Assembly: GCF_022539665.2 (NCBI RefSeq)
Contig: NC_081331.1
Span: 13,610,638 to 13,674,637 of the forward strand
Length of the DNA stretch: 64,000 bases
Direction: 5' to 3'
Source of the DNA: Daphnia carinata
Taxonomy: Eukaryota; Arthropoda; Branchiopoda; Diplostraca; Daphniidae
Part shown: piece after piece, positions 25,562-37,436 of the stretch
How the letters are laid out: every line of letters begins with the position of its first letter
Position numbering within the stretch: the stretch's first letter is position 1
Notes under the pieces: generated by a model
Told to the model about the DNA's origin: nothing
Database searches by the model: none
Seen by the model: the letters and a program-made list of their open reading frames with translations, nothing else
Program-made: the position numbers and the translations under genes

Positions 25562-27006
25562 ATGCAATCGAGATGTGCCATCCCTCCTCTGGTTCGAGCC
25601 GCCGTTGCCGAGTTTATTGGCACTTTTGTACTCGTTGTAAGTTTTGTTTCCTTATTACTTTTCGAAAAATAGATTATTAATTTAAAAAACGTACCATAGA
25701 CTATTGGCAGCGGTAGTGTAGCTCAGTCGCAGTTGACCGACGGTGAAAAAGGCGACTACTTCACCATCAACTGGGGATGGGCTATAGGATGTTCTTTAGG
25801 AATCCTCGTATCGGCTAAAGCATCAGGTGATGTGATGTCAATCTTTTCCCAATTACGATTGCATACGTATGCTAAGTATAATCGCAACACACAACATAAC
25901 AATTTCTGTTGATTCAATCAGGTGGCCACCTAAATCCGGCTGTGACAATGGCTCTTGCAGTGGGCAAAGATTTCCCCTGGAAACGGTTACCTGTGTATTG
26001 GTGTGCCCAATACTTGGGGGCTCTGGTCGCGTCGGGGACAGTCCTAGGAGTCTATTACGGTAAATTAGTAAATTCTAATACGCCTTAGATAATACTGCTT
26101 GGATTAAACATGAGAATGGACGTTATTTTTGTTGTTTGTTTGTTTGCCACGTATTGCTTTCTACAGAAGCCATAGCCATGTACAAGGTTGACGGCCAATT
26201 CCGAATAAACGCAAATGCTTCCGAGCCAGGTTCAGCCGCCATTTTTGCCAACTATCCAGCTGCACATTCCTCGGTTATCACCGGCCTTATCGAAGAGGTA
26301 AAGCTAGATAAGTTAAAGAGTTAATGGCTGTAACGTTAATATTCATTTCAAATAGATTTTGTGTACCACGATATTCATGCTCGTCATTTGCGTCGTGACC
26401 AACCCGAAACATTTGAAAGTACCTAGTTACTTGCAGCCACTTTACATCGGCTTCACCTTGTTGGCAGTTGGCGTGGCTTATGGATCCAATGGAGGCTACG
26501 CCTTGAACCCGGTAGGTTTGCCCTGTAGGAACAGTTAATTAATTTTAAGCTTCAATTGATGTTTTGGAATAATGGCAGGCTCGAGATCTGGCTCCACGAT
26601 TGGTTTCGTATCTTGGTGGATGGGGAAAACGAGTGTTTAGGTAACGTGATTTTTCATTTCACTCATATCTGCCTTGACGTCTTGGTGTTGACGTGAAGTC
26701 TTTGACAAAGCTTTTCTTTTTCGTACTGGTTTTAGCTTCCGTGGTTACAATTGGTTTTGGATTTTTCTTGTTGGACCACACGTGGGAGCTATTCTTGGAG
26801 TCGGCATATTTCATTTCCTCATCTTGGAAAAAGACCAGACTCCGGAAACAACGAACGAAATAAATAGCTCACAAGCGCCAATCATCGAATACGAATATCA
26901 AATGGACAATGGGCTGGACAACAAGCAGAACTTCAATAAACTACTTGAGCGACGATTACCTTATCGCAATGGTGAAAATGCTGGGAGCAACATCACACAA
27001 ATTTGA
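25562..27006 (+). CDS. Aquaglyceroporin 1 (MIP family channel)
   Basis: Membrane channel for glycerol, water and small solutes. Seven exons: 25562-25636, 25700-25826, 25922-26059, 26167-26297, 26356-26511, 26579-26640, 26736-27006, giving 319 aa. The first pore motif is GGHLNPAVTMAL (NPA) and the second is NGGYALNPARDLAPRL. The Asp after the second NPA is the mark of glycerol-conducting members. Six hydrophobic segments are visible, and FWIFLVGPHVGAILGV forms the last one. The ~65-residue C-terminal tail is hydrophilic. The start at 25562 gives a very short N-terminal region before AAVAEFIGTFVLV. Its tandem partner at 28386-29911 has the same intron positions and phases. A 5' non-coding exon may exist. 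Confidence 0.92.
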
Positions 27007-28385
27007 AAAACGAGTTTTTACCTTGTTGCTTTTCGTAACCTCAATATTTTATAATAACTGATTCGCGTCGAACTATTCTTGTGATATGTCAAATTTTATC
27101 CGGTTTGAATTTTCTTTTACGATGTTGAATCGGCCCTGGAGCAAAATATTTTCATTTTATTATTTATGAATATGTAACTCAAATTATTTCATTGCTAGTG
27201 GATATTGCCCGAATTCGTTCAACCAGTTTCTTGCCTTAAAGGTTACTATAATTTTCAAATAAAATTATGTTTTGATGGGTAGCAAGAAAATACCTACAAT
27301 TATCTGTTGTCTCTTATTGTGTAAACAATATTTCATTCGCACACGCAAAATTCCGCTAAATGGATTTCTGGCACATCCATCACGACACGTAGCGGGTGGT
27401 TAACACGTTCGGCCAGCTATACCTGAGACTACATTATTTAGGTTAAATTGTCAGGTGCCTATAAAATAGGTCACGTCCTTCCCTACGTTGAAGCGAGGAC
27501 TTGGGAACGATTAAGTCAGGCATGCGATGAATTCTAATTCGTTAATGGAGATAATTTAGCCATACATAAAGGGGAGACGGCTCTAGAGAAGATGACCTCC
27601 ACCTTAGCACGATAAAGAACCACCTGATTTTTGCAATAAGGAGTTGGTAAACAAAAGGATAAGAATGAACAGCAAAGTATATACAGTTTACCTTGTTTTG
27701 GCTTAATCTTTCAGTATGGTCGGACCTCCTTTCCTGTACACCTTGACAGTGCAATTTATTACACCGTTTCCTTATTCACGAGCAGCACTTTGTTTTAATT
27801 ACCTTATCAACAAGCAACGACTAAAGAACATCATTAAGATTATGAAAAGACAAGCAAATACCTGATGGCAATTGGTGCAAATACGTGCTGCATCGCGAAC
27901 AAGATGAATCACGATATAGACAATCAACCTTGTTTTGTAAGGAAAAATTTACAATTCGTCAATTCTCAGACAAACTTACTACGAATGGAAAAACCTTTGA
28001 GCTGTCTAGTCATAACAATGTCAAACGATCTCGGCTGGTCACGCTGATGTGAAGGACTTACCGACCGAGTATAGGTCAATAGGGATGAAAGGGCAGGTGT
28101 TAGCGATAGACATTCTGACGAGTGGTAACGTTCATTGACGAAGGTATTCAAGGACAGTCTAGGTTGGGCTTCGGCTTTTTAAGGAGAATCACTGACAAAT
28201 ATTTTTCAGATTTGCTTAGCACCTTTGAGCAGCCGGTTCTTCTGGCTTTTCTCCTCCACTTCCTCACCGGATTATTCTCTAGCACCACAAGTCCGTGAGT
28301 TTATTTCTTCGTTTCATTTTCTGTAATTTGTAGGCTATTCTCCATTTTTATTTTTTCCGTTTGTCTTGATAGATTTTCCAAGAAA
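27007..28385 (+). other. Region between the two aquaglyceroporin genes
   Basis: Holds the 3' UTR of the upstream gene and the promoter of the downstream gene. No coding exon seen. The spacing and co-orientation are as expected for a tandem duplication. Confidence 0.55.
27258..27263 (+). other. Polyadenylation signal for aquaglyceroporin 1
   Basis: Consensus AATAAA about 250 nt after the stop codon, followed by a GT-rich segment. Confidence 0.5.
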
Positions 28386-29911
28386 ATGCCTGGTCTTTTT
28401 GAGCTATGGAACCGGAAAAAGAGGAGGGATTCGACATTGTCGTCCGAGACGATGCTAGCCTGCAGTCGGAATGATCCTTCTCTGACTCGGGCAGCTACTG
28501 CGGAATTCATTGGGACCTTCGTTCTCGTTGTAAGTCCTTAATCTATTCTACAATCATAAGAAAAAACATTTACTTGAACTTTGTGTAATCTCAGGCGATA
28601 GGCAATGGCAGTGTGGCCCAGTCACTGTTAACTAATGGCGAAAAGGGCAACTATTTCACCCTCAACTGGGGATGGGGTATAGGATGTTTCTTAGGCATTC
28701 TGATATCCGCTAAAACATCAGGTATCGATTATTAATTATTTTTAGTTAGCTACTTCCCTTTATTCCACAGCTAGATGATTTGGCGTCAAAGAATCATTGC
28801 TTTTCATTCCAATTGCTTTTCTCTTCAATAAACCAAGGGGGTCACATAAATCCGGCCGTGACGATGGCTCTGGCGATGACGAAAGAATTCCCATGGAACA
28901 GGCTACCGGCATATTGGTGTGCACAATATCTGGGAGCTCTCGCAGCATCTTGCACAGTTCTAGCTGCATATTACGGTAACTTTAGCTGGTGGTTATGTTT
29001 TGTTAGTAGCAGTTTGAAATTGTTTTAATCTTGTCGCTCTACATAGAGGCCATCATGGATGGTAAAGTGAACGGTGAATTCAGAATCCACAAAGATCCTT
29101 CCGATCCAGGCTCAGCGGCTATTTTTGCCAATTATCCAGCTCCCTATTCATCAGCTAGTGCTGGCCTAATGGAAGAGGTTAGGGATTCCACACATTATTT
29201 TCTGCTGTCCAATTTATGAACGTTCAAATTTTTCGCAAGATTTTGTCCACTGTGATCTTCATGTTGGTTATCCGTGTGGTAACCGCTAAGCAATCAAAAG
29301 TACCCAGTTTTCTGCAACCGCTTTACATAGGATTCACTTTACTTGCAATCGGCTTGTCTTATGGATCAAACGGCGGCTATGCTCTGAATCCGGTTGGTTG
29401 TTATAGTTCTTCATTATTTAAGTCAAGTTTCTTTAATCTGTTCATTTGCTCCATCTTTTGAAACCAAAGGCTAGAGATTTCGCTCCTCGAGTTGTTACGC
29501 TTTTCGCTGGATGGGGAATCCATGTTTTCAGGTAAATTGTTTCATTTCCTTCTGTTGAGTCTTGAATTTACAATTCCCATTTTATATAGCATTCGTGGTT
29601 ACAATTGGTTCTGGATTTATCTGGTGGGACCGCACATCGGAGCTATTCTGGGCGTAATCATTTTCAATCTCTTCCTGAAGCAAGATAGGACAATAGACGA
29701 CACAAGATCAGAATCTCCTTCAGTCGATTTAGAAAATGGATATGGCAAAGAGCTTGATGTGATATGGCGGATGAACGAAAATCGGGACATCGAATCCGAT
29801 ATGAACAAGCTGGATAAAGAAAATCCTCCGCGTTATAGCGTAGCCTACGCTAACAGCAGGCCGCAATTAGGCCGTGGCCTATCGTGTCCAGTTGCGACAA
29901 CGAGCAGGTAG
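28386..29911 (+). CDS. Aquaglyceroporin 2 (tandem paralogue)
   Basis: Second MIP-family channel. Seven exons: 28386-28529, 28595-28721, 28838-28975, 29047-29177, 29240-29392, 29470-29531, 29590-29911, giving 358 aa. Pore motifs are GGHINPAVTMAL and NGGYALNPARDFAPRV, again with Asp after the second NPA. It matches paralogue 1 along the whole core, with identical exon sizes except for exon 5 (one codon shorter) and the ends. It has about 23 extra N-terminal residues, basic and Ser-rich (RKKRRDST), and a longer charged C-terminal tail that could carry separate regulation or sorting signals. Confidence 0.92.
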
Positions 29912-30393
29912 ACTATGATCAACTGCTGCTTCTGAAACCTTATTTTGTTCAATGAAGAACAATTACCAACTATGATGAACGATTTAAGTTTTCAAACATG
30001 AAGTAAGTCTGCCCAATTTTAACAAAGGACGCTGTCCTAAATGTTGATTTAAAGGCTTCTTGTTATGCCTACTGTTAATTTATATTGTTTAGTTAGTATT
30101 TAAATACATGCTCATTTCTAGCGTAATACAACACGTCTGCTAAAATGGTGCTTGCTACAATCAGTGTGTTCGTCCTACTGTTAAGCTATCGGTAATTTCT
30201 AAATCAAACATGTACTTACAGTAGAAAATTGCAGAGTTTATTCGGAATTTGGATACAGCAAACGATGAAGTTTGTTACAACAGAACTTAAATTCTGTTAG
30301 CCATCCTTTTAAAGCGCCAAGGCATTTTAAAAAACCGTTTCAGTTGTTCGGATTGTTCGGAATATAGCAGAATTGTTACGCCTTCGTCAAACG

Positions 30394-31418
30394 TTATGTG
30401 AAGCTATCGGACTTTTGAGAACGTGGGCGAGATGATTCCGGCACTACGCCGATATTCCGGTTCAACTCGAAGAATTGCGGGCTAGATGCGCAATTCACAT
30501 CAGGCCACCTACAACAATGAAAGGGTTAAAAAAAAAAAAGGCAACATGTTTTTCAATAATTCAAATTGCCATGCAAGTACCATTGGCATACGAAGACTTC
30601 TTGATTGAAAATGGTGCCATTCGGGCACAGGAAGGAAGCCTTAATGGGTTCGGCATCCGGAATGTTTGTACATACATGGAAAACTTGGCAACGAGTCTCG
30701 ATGTCAGCGTAATAGCCTGATAGTATAACAGTAGTTATTCAATCGTATAAACCTTTATTTAAATCGCCTTGTTTGGCTTCAGTTCGTGAAATTAATGGCC
30801 TATACATTACCGTCTTTTTGCCCTGTGCATTTAAATGAAGTCCTTGGTATTTTGTCTAAAATCGGGTAATCAAATTCGGGTTCGCCAGGAATAGATTCCC
30901 TAAAATCCCAGAATGCGATCTCTTCATCGATTGGTTGGTGTTGAATAGTAGCTAAAGAGTTTTGATCCGCAAGAATTGCTGGAAAACTTTGACCGGGCTG
31001 AATTTCTTGAATTTCTAACGGAGCTGGATCTTCTTCGATTTGCTGCTGAACAACTTCGGGCGGTTGAAAGGCGATAGAAAAATTCACTTGATAATCCTCT
31101 TGATTGCTGCTGGACGGCACCAATAAAGGATTCGTTGGTGGTACGTAAGAATAGCCGGAATTAAGTGCCACTGTCCGCGATGTCACGGGAACGTTAATTT
31201 CAGATTTGATTTGCGTGTCTGGTGCAGAACCGAATCCGATATTCTGTCTGTTGCGGCGGCCAATTCGTTGGCCATACTCCTGGGTAGAAATGGACGCTGC
31301 CACTAAAATGATGGCTAACAAAATGTAGAACAATTTAAATTTAAAATAAACATTTTACAGCCATAAATTGTCACTTACCGGCCGAAATGTATGTTGCACT
31401 CGTAGTGATTTTCGCCAT
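30394..31418 (-). CDS. Secreted one-domain chitin-binding (CBM14) protein, CPAP1-like cuticle protein
   Basis: Probably binds chitin in the cuticle or extracellular matrix. Four exons: 31418-31379, 31314-30811, 30716-30581, 30508-30394, giving 264 aa. The N-terminus has a signal-like hydrophobic stretch ending near ILVAASIST, then a basic segment RIGRRNRQN that could be cleaved. A ~140-residue Pro/Gln/Glu-rich region follows. One peritrophin-A/CBM14 domain spans about 168-240, with six Cys in FKC, RCQ, HVC, FLCPNG, FVCQW and VNC. Stopping at the first stop codon in exon 2 would cut the domain in half; splicing at G|GTAATG restores it. A TATA box lies 59-65 bp upstream. The CPAP1 subgroup is an inference from having one domain. 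Confidence 0.85.
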
Positions 31419-31476
31419 GGCGACTGGAACAGCGGAGAGAAGTGAATAGGATGTAGATCCACTAACTGCCTCCTGC

Positions 31477-31483
31477 TTTTATA
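31477..31483 (-). promoter_or_regulatory. TATA box of the CBM14 protein gene
   Basis: TATAAAA on the minus strand, about 60 bp upstream of the start codon. A CAGTTAGT initiator-like element lies about 25 bp downstream of it, near 31460. Confidence 0.65.
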
Positions 31484-32784
31484 CTTCCTCTCTACCCGGA
31501 ATATATTCTAGTGAACAGTGGACGCGGCCATCGAGATGGCGAGGGCGATTGGCTACGTGTTCTAAGGTGATCTCTGCCGCCGGAAGGCGTCGTTTCCTGT
31601 CCTTCTGAAGGGCGACCATGAAATTCTTTTTTTCTTCGATCTACAAGGCAGAATGAGAAACAAAAGTAATATGATATGTTACACAGGGGAGGGAGAAACG
31701 CGACGGAAGGAAGACAAAAAGCGAAAGCGAAGCATGAGAGAAATGTCCCTCTCACGATTTAATCACATCGCCTGTGTACATAATACCGTGAAAGAATAGG
31801 AGCGTGTAAAACGGATAATGCGTCCGTCCCAGCGGGCTAACTGCTCTTTCGGGAGATTCTTTAACTGTCGTGATAAAACGAGATCTCCAACTGTGAATAA
31901 AATCCCCTAAAAAAAGAACGATTTTTCATTACACAATTTTTTCGTTATTATTTTGTTTCTATGTTAACCGCAACGGACTCTGAGGACGCACCGGAAGTGG
32001 ACTAGCCTATGTACATCCAAACTTTAGGCAACTACATTAATGTTACCCCGATTAAATATTCGAACATCCGAATACTCTTCCAACTCCGGCGGGCGTTACA
32101 ATTAGGCTGTTGAGGTCTAAGCGACTTCAGAAATCTATAAGAATTCATGCCTCGTTTAAAGACAAACTTTACACTGTAATTGAGAACAAATGGATCAATA
32201 GTTTTGAATTGTTAAACGACAGAGTATCCATTTTTACTTTACTTGACGCGCAACAGCAAATTGCAAAGCTAAAGTTCAATGCCAAGAGGTACTCCCAGCA
32301 ACGCGTTGAAGAACAAGATAACGAAGCATCCAACCTTGTGCATTATAGTCACTAATTACACAGTAATAATTTATGCACATTTCAACACGCATCAAGGACG
32401 TTTTTCTGTAGGCGAACTGAAACAGGGAGCATAAATTCTTACCTTACAAAGATATCTATTCAGAAGAAAATACAAACCAAAGTAAATGTTAAATTGCTGA
32501 TGCAGAACTGCACCGCATCTTTTGCGATGATGTTTGGTTTGCCGCTTTATCAGCTGGTTGCAACCCGTGACCTCCGCCATGCTAGATGGTTTGTCTTCAA
32601 GGTGCGCCACGCCACATCAACAACAATCCAATACTTTACGTGATTCATCGTCTTACGCCGTCCTATTATTTGAAGGTCCATCCAGTGGTTGGTGACAGAT
32701 CAATAGTGCGAAACGGCAAATGACAGTGCCTTGTTACGCACTTCAATGTCAAATCCGGATGGAACAATCATGCAACTTTAATTC
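31484..32784. other. Intergenic region, CBM14 gene / trehalose synthase
   Basis: 1.3 kb upstream of the CBM14 gene and downstream of the trehalose synthase gene. I see no supported coding exon or RNA gene; short frames here have no family resemblance. Confidence 0.5.
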
Positions 32785-32790
32785 TTTATT
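32785..32790 (-). other. Polyadenylation signal for trehalose synthase
   Basis: AATAAA on the minus strand about 120 nt after the stop codon. Confidence 0.55.
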
Positions 32791-32908
32791 AGTTATAGCT
32801 TTGTTTACGATCTGATTAATGCGCACATCCTTTCTGCTCCACGCTACTCACAAAGAATTGAGACCAAAAAACTTTCTGTACGTAAATAAAAAGAAAATTT
32901 TTTTGAAT

Positions 32909-35882
32909 TCAAACACCGACTTCTACTTCAGATTCCATAGGCTGTAGAATAGATTGCGGGGACATCGCTAGATTGGTAGATACGACCGTTGCTGACGCGC
33001 TAAAACGTGCTGGCTTGCGGTGCATCATGTAGCGTTCAATCCACTTTAGCAAAGCCAAAACAACGTCAGTGTTGGACAATCGTCGGTCAGCTGCCGTGCT
33101 GATCCCCATGTCCGAAGTAACACGAAACGTGGCCGCAATACCTAAAAAGAACGTTCACGACGAAGCCAGACAATCAAGCGGGGAAAAGAGAAAGTTGAAA
33201 ATAGGTCTCATACGTGTCATTATGGCATTCGATTTCATTAAGTCAAAAATTACGTTAGCTCGCCTTTACCTTTTAAGGCGACGATGGCATCCTCATCGCC
33301 AACATCATCGCCAGCGAATATGATACGGATGCGCTCGCTCCAATCCACTCCGAAAGCCGTGCGCAGAATGTAAATTGCAGCGCGGCCTTTATCCCATTCG
33401 ACGGGCGGCTTGGCCTCCAGGGCACATAGAGCTGGAAAACAGTTGAAGCCGAAAGATTCAATCATGCTTCGAGCTTTAGCAACCAACTCATCTCGGGCAT
33501 CTTCAGGCGCTTCTCTATTTGGTGTAAGCAGATTGTTATTATCGTTCTGTCAATAACTAAAATAGAAACTCACCGGTAGTGGAAAGTCAATAAGACGCCT
33601 TTATTCTCTACCCACGCGCCATGAGAACAAACTTCTTCCTGTAACTTTTCCATCAACTGACTTATTTTTCCTTCGTACTCTGTTGGCATGGGATGAGTAA
33701 ATTTCGTCCCGTCCGGATGGAGTATCTCGAGGCCGTGATTACCAGCGTAAGTGATGTTCTCAAGGGCAACCATGGACTTGACACTGGCCACACTTCGCCC
33801 AGAAATGATGGCCACGTAGACGTCAGGACAGTTGGACAGCCGTTCCAGGACGCGTTTCGTTTCGTTGGGAATGATGGCCATGTCCGGATGGGGAGCGATC
33901 GGCGCCAAGGTCCCGTCGTAATCCAACAAAATGGCCAACTTGTCACCGCCGCCGATGTAATCCGATAAGAAACAATCGAAATCTTCGGGAGTCGTCAGCA
34001 TTTGGCCAACTTCTTCCACTGGAGGACGTTCAACAGGTACCGTTTCGCCAAGAAGAGAACTGTTCATGGCTTTGAGAAATCCAATAGTCCAGGCATTAAC
34101 ATCGTTCATCTTTTCACGTTTCCTTAGGTGAGCCATTCGAACTTGGCGCTCGTCCAGTGACATACTAAGAGCTCTGTGGATCGTTTCAGCTGCCGAATCC
34201 ACTTCATAAGGATTGACGATAAGAGCTTCGTGCATCATCTCACCGGCGCCGGCGAACGGCGACAAAATCAACACGCCGGGATCTTCAATTTGGCAAGCGA
34301 CGAATTCCTTAGCCACTAAATTCATTCCATCTCTTAATGGTGTAACTACACAAACAGCTGCATCACGATAGAAGGCCGCCAATTCCGCTTGTGAAATGGA
34401 TCCGTAAATGTAGCGAATCGGGGACCAGTTGGCCGTAGAAAACTGCCCATTTATCTTGCCAACAAGCTGGTCCATTTCTTCTTTGAGGTCTTGATATTCT
34501 TTTACATCCGTACGAGATGGTACAGCAATCTGCAAGAAAATGACCTGCTCGATGTATTTGCTGTGTTTTGTTAGCAAATGTTCGTAAGCTCGTAGACGAT
34601 GAACCAATCCTTTAGTATAGTCCAAACGATCGACACCCAAAATTATTTTCTGGCGAGATTCCTTTACAACTCGAGGAGCTTCTTCCGCCATTTGAGCGAA
34701 CCTAAAACACCAGTGAAATTGGACAATCGAATATAAAAATTTAAAGTTTATATAATTACTTGTCAAACGGGATGCCGATGGGAAGAGGACGGACTGATAT
34801 CCTTCTATCCTCGTGATCAACCATGAAAGTCTTCCTGTCCACTTTATAATCGAATTGGCGCTGGCAGCAATCCAAGAAATTAAGACAATAATCTTCGATG
34901 TGGAATCCGACCATGTCGCAGCCGAGCAATCCCTCGAGGACTTGATTAGCCCAAGGAAGGAGTCGGAAGATGTCCCAAGGAGGAAAAGGGATGTGCAGAA
35001 AGAATCCCAATTTGATCCGGATGCCTTTCTCTGTTGCCAACTGGGCAGACGATAATAAATGAACATTCCCAGTTACGAAATAATGGCGAAACTGTTGCCA
35101 AAATAACTCGTGTTTGTGACAGAATATTACCTTGCGGATGATAGCAGCTGCCAACGTCAGATGATAGTCGTGGACCCAAACCAGTGGAAGAATGTCTTTC
35201 TCTTTTTGGACGAGTCGCTCAACAGCTTCTATGGCTTTCTTGGCGAATAGCTGATTCATTTCCAGATAAGCCTTATTTAAACAGAAGAATGATTCTAGTT
35301 TTCCTAATTGCATATATTTAAAGAGGTTGCAAGCCCTACTTTCCAGTGCTCTGCAAAGAAAATGGCTCGGTCTGGCATTGAATGAAACAAGGGCCAGAAT
35401 GTGCCATTGCAGCAACCATTATAAAATTGATCAAACTGAACTTTTTCCATGAAGACAGGTACAATCTGGCATAGAAATCAAGTATCTGTTTAAAAGTCTA
35501 TGGCTAAAATGACATGGAGGTTGCTAAAAAGTACATACTTGGTTTGACAACAGGTTTGCAAATGGTGTAGAATGGCTATCCTCTGATTCTGGAATAGCCG
35601 GTTCTTCTTGTCCAGGTTCGACAAAAATACCCGGCCATCCGACCCACAATCCATTACAACGGGCCACAACCGGAGCTACTGCTGTCACCAGTCCACCGGC
35701 ACTAGTCAATTCAACATACTTGTGCTAACTTACATCTTAACAATTTATGTTGTATCTTACCTGAACTTACGGACCAGCTGGCCTTCTTCATTTGGCTTGA
35801 GAACGAAAGGTAGGCGATTGGAAACTACAATCAAAGCCTCTCGCATCGCTTGCGCTGAGGCAGTAGCTGTTTGCGTGGCCAT
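32909..35882 (-). CDS. Tps1: Bifunctional trehalose-6-phosphate synthase/phosphatase
   Basis: Makes trehalose, the main arthropod blood sugar: UDP-glucose plus glucose-6-phosphate gives trehalose-6-phosphate, which is then dephosphorylated. Eight exons: 35882-35761, 35701-35539, 35465-35340, 35271-35131, 35040-34760, 34701-33574, 33514-33270, 33141-32909, giving 812 aa. The GT20 synthase domain runs from ALIVVSNRLP to about residue 490, with SAGGLV, LWVGWPG, NGCCNGTFWPLFH, WVHDYHL, GVDRLDYTKGL and TPLRDGMNLVAKEFVACQ. The HAD-type phosphatase domain is about 535-790, with LLDYDGTLAPI, IISGRS and GDDVGDEDA. The nucleophile and acid Asp pair (DYDGT) is intact, so the phosphatase half may be active. 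No signal peptide, so cytosolic. Confidence 0.94.
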
Positions 35883-36605
35883 GACGACTGCGAAACTAAT
35901 ACGATATTAGATTGCATTTATGGTTGATGGGGCCTCATTAGCCTTAGGTCTAAAAATCCTTGAACCTTTTATTTTCGTCTACGTTTTTCCATAAAGTACG
36001 AAGAAAGGAGCGCATACGCCCATTTACCCAACGCCCTGCAAACGGAAGAAATGGTCGTCCTTTTAGAGAGGGGGATAGGCTCCTATCGCTAAACACCAAG
36101 GGCAAGGTCTAACAAATTATGCCAGAAACAATCCAATTCTACCTTAAAACTGTCATCAGGTGGTTAAAAGCCAGGGCAGCTGTTCACTTTTGAACCCCTC
36201 CGAACGTTCTCCTTTCATGATATTTCATGATTTTTCTGAGGAATTGACCTTGCAGATAAGAGAGAAAAAAATAGAAGTAATGATGTTTCCCAAAATACGA
36301 AGTAGTGGACGACGTTGGAGAAGGAGAAGCTCTCGTCGATTGGTTCCGCGAAACGGAATCTGATGACCCGTCCTCTCTTTTTCCGGTTCTTTTGTTTGCG
36401 TTTTCGCACTCCTTCCTTTTCTACGTCTTCGTAATGCGATAAAACATAACTTGTAAAGTTCCAATTCCTTTTAATCACGTCCCAAACGTCAAGATAATTA
36501 CACAGCATATTGAACAGTAGATGCATTACATTTACACACACATACGGACAGATGACATTGGCTGTTTCAAATAATATTATTTTTTCATGGTTTCAATTTT
36601 GTTCG
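35883..36605. other. Region upstream of trehalose synthase
   Basis: Holds the trehalose synthase promoter and the 3' flank of the PACS gene, which lies head to tail with it. No coding exon seen. Confidence 0.5.
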
Positions 36606-36611
36606 TTTATT
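36606..36611 (-). other. Polyadenylation signal, PACS gene
   Basis: AATAAA on the minus strand about 830 nt after the PACS stop codon. The intervening sequence is A/T-rich and non-coding, consistent with a 3' UTR. Confidence 0.45.
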
Positions 36612-37436
36612 AGAATTTATAATTATCATTTTTAAATATATTATATTCCCAACAGCAGCAAATGCGATAACTTTTCCATTAAAAGAAAACGAAAAACCAA
36701 CGTTGTGTTTGCGTATGTGTGTGTGTGGTAAATAATCAAATTGTGACATCAAAGCACATGGAATTCGTTATTCATAGACGTAACAAATAAAGACATGCAC
36801 AAAGATTTCGGTTCATTCCGCCTTCGCTCCCAATTGAGTTTCTTTTGAATTTCCTATTGTTCACCCCTTCCCATTATCCGAACTTTCCATCACAAAAATA
36901 GAAAATCACGTTCCAGGCTTCTTTTGTAATTTTTGCTGATTTTTTGAAAAGATTCTTTTCCCCCTTTTTTGCGATTGACTAGGAGATCGGACCTCTCCGC
37001 CTTTTCCCATCTAACATGTAAAAATATAACGAGGCGTATTACAAAGACATGATTAAGAATGATCTCTCTCCAATAAGCAAATTGTACAACAATATAACAT
37101 AGTTGTGGCGCCGTCTCTCTCCGTTTCATTAGTGAGTGTCTTTGTCTGTTTTCTTTGTTTCCATAAGGAGAAAGAAGAACATTAATTTCATTATAAACGA
37201 AGGAAACAAAAAGACGAGACAAACATCTCGATGAGTTGACGGAATCACGAAAGAGATTGTGATAATGCAACAAAGAAAAAAAGCCGCTGGGACAATTTCA
37301 GGGGTGGAGGGTACAACAACAAAACATTCAAAACACAAAAGCCTTAGAATGGAAAACTTAAATAAAAAAGGAGCACGACGGTGGGGGTAGAAGGAGAATT
37401 CGCCCAAACCTTTCAAATGTTGGTATTAACCATTTT

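Noticed and set aside
25700-25740. GTAGCTCAG-like string resembling a tRNA D-arm
   Set aside because: It lies in coding exon 2 of aquaglyceroporin 1 (SVAQS codons), with no T-loop or acceptor stem partner nearby.
30475-30720. Plus-strand 81-codon frame
   Set aside because: Antisense of exons 3 and 4 of the CBM14 protein gene, whose six-cysteine domain clearly identifies the coding strand.
32110-32355. 81-codon plus-strand frame between the CBM14 and trehalose synthase genes
   Set aside because: No domain, no splice partners and no conserved motif; length is within chance for AT-rich intergenic DNA.
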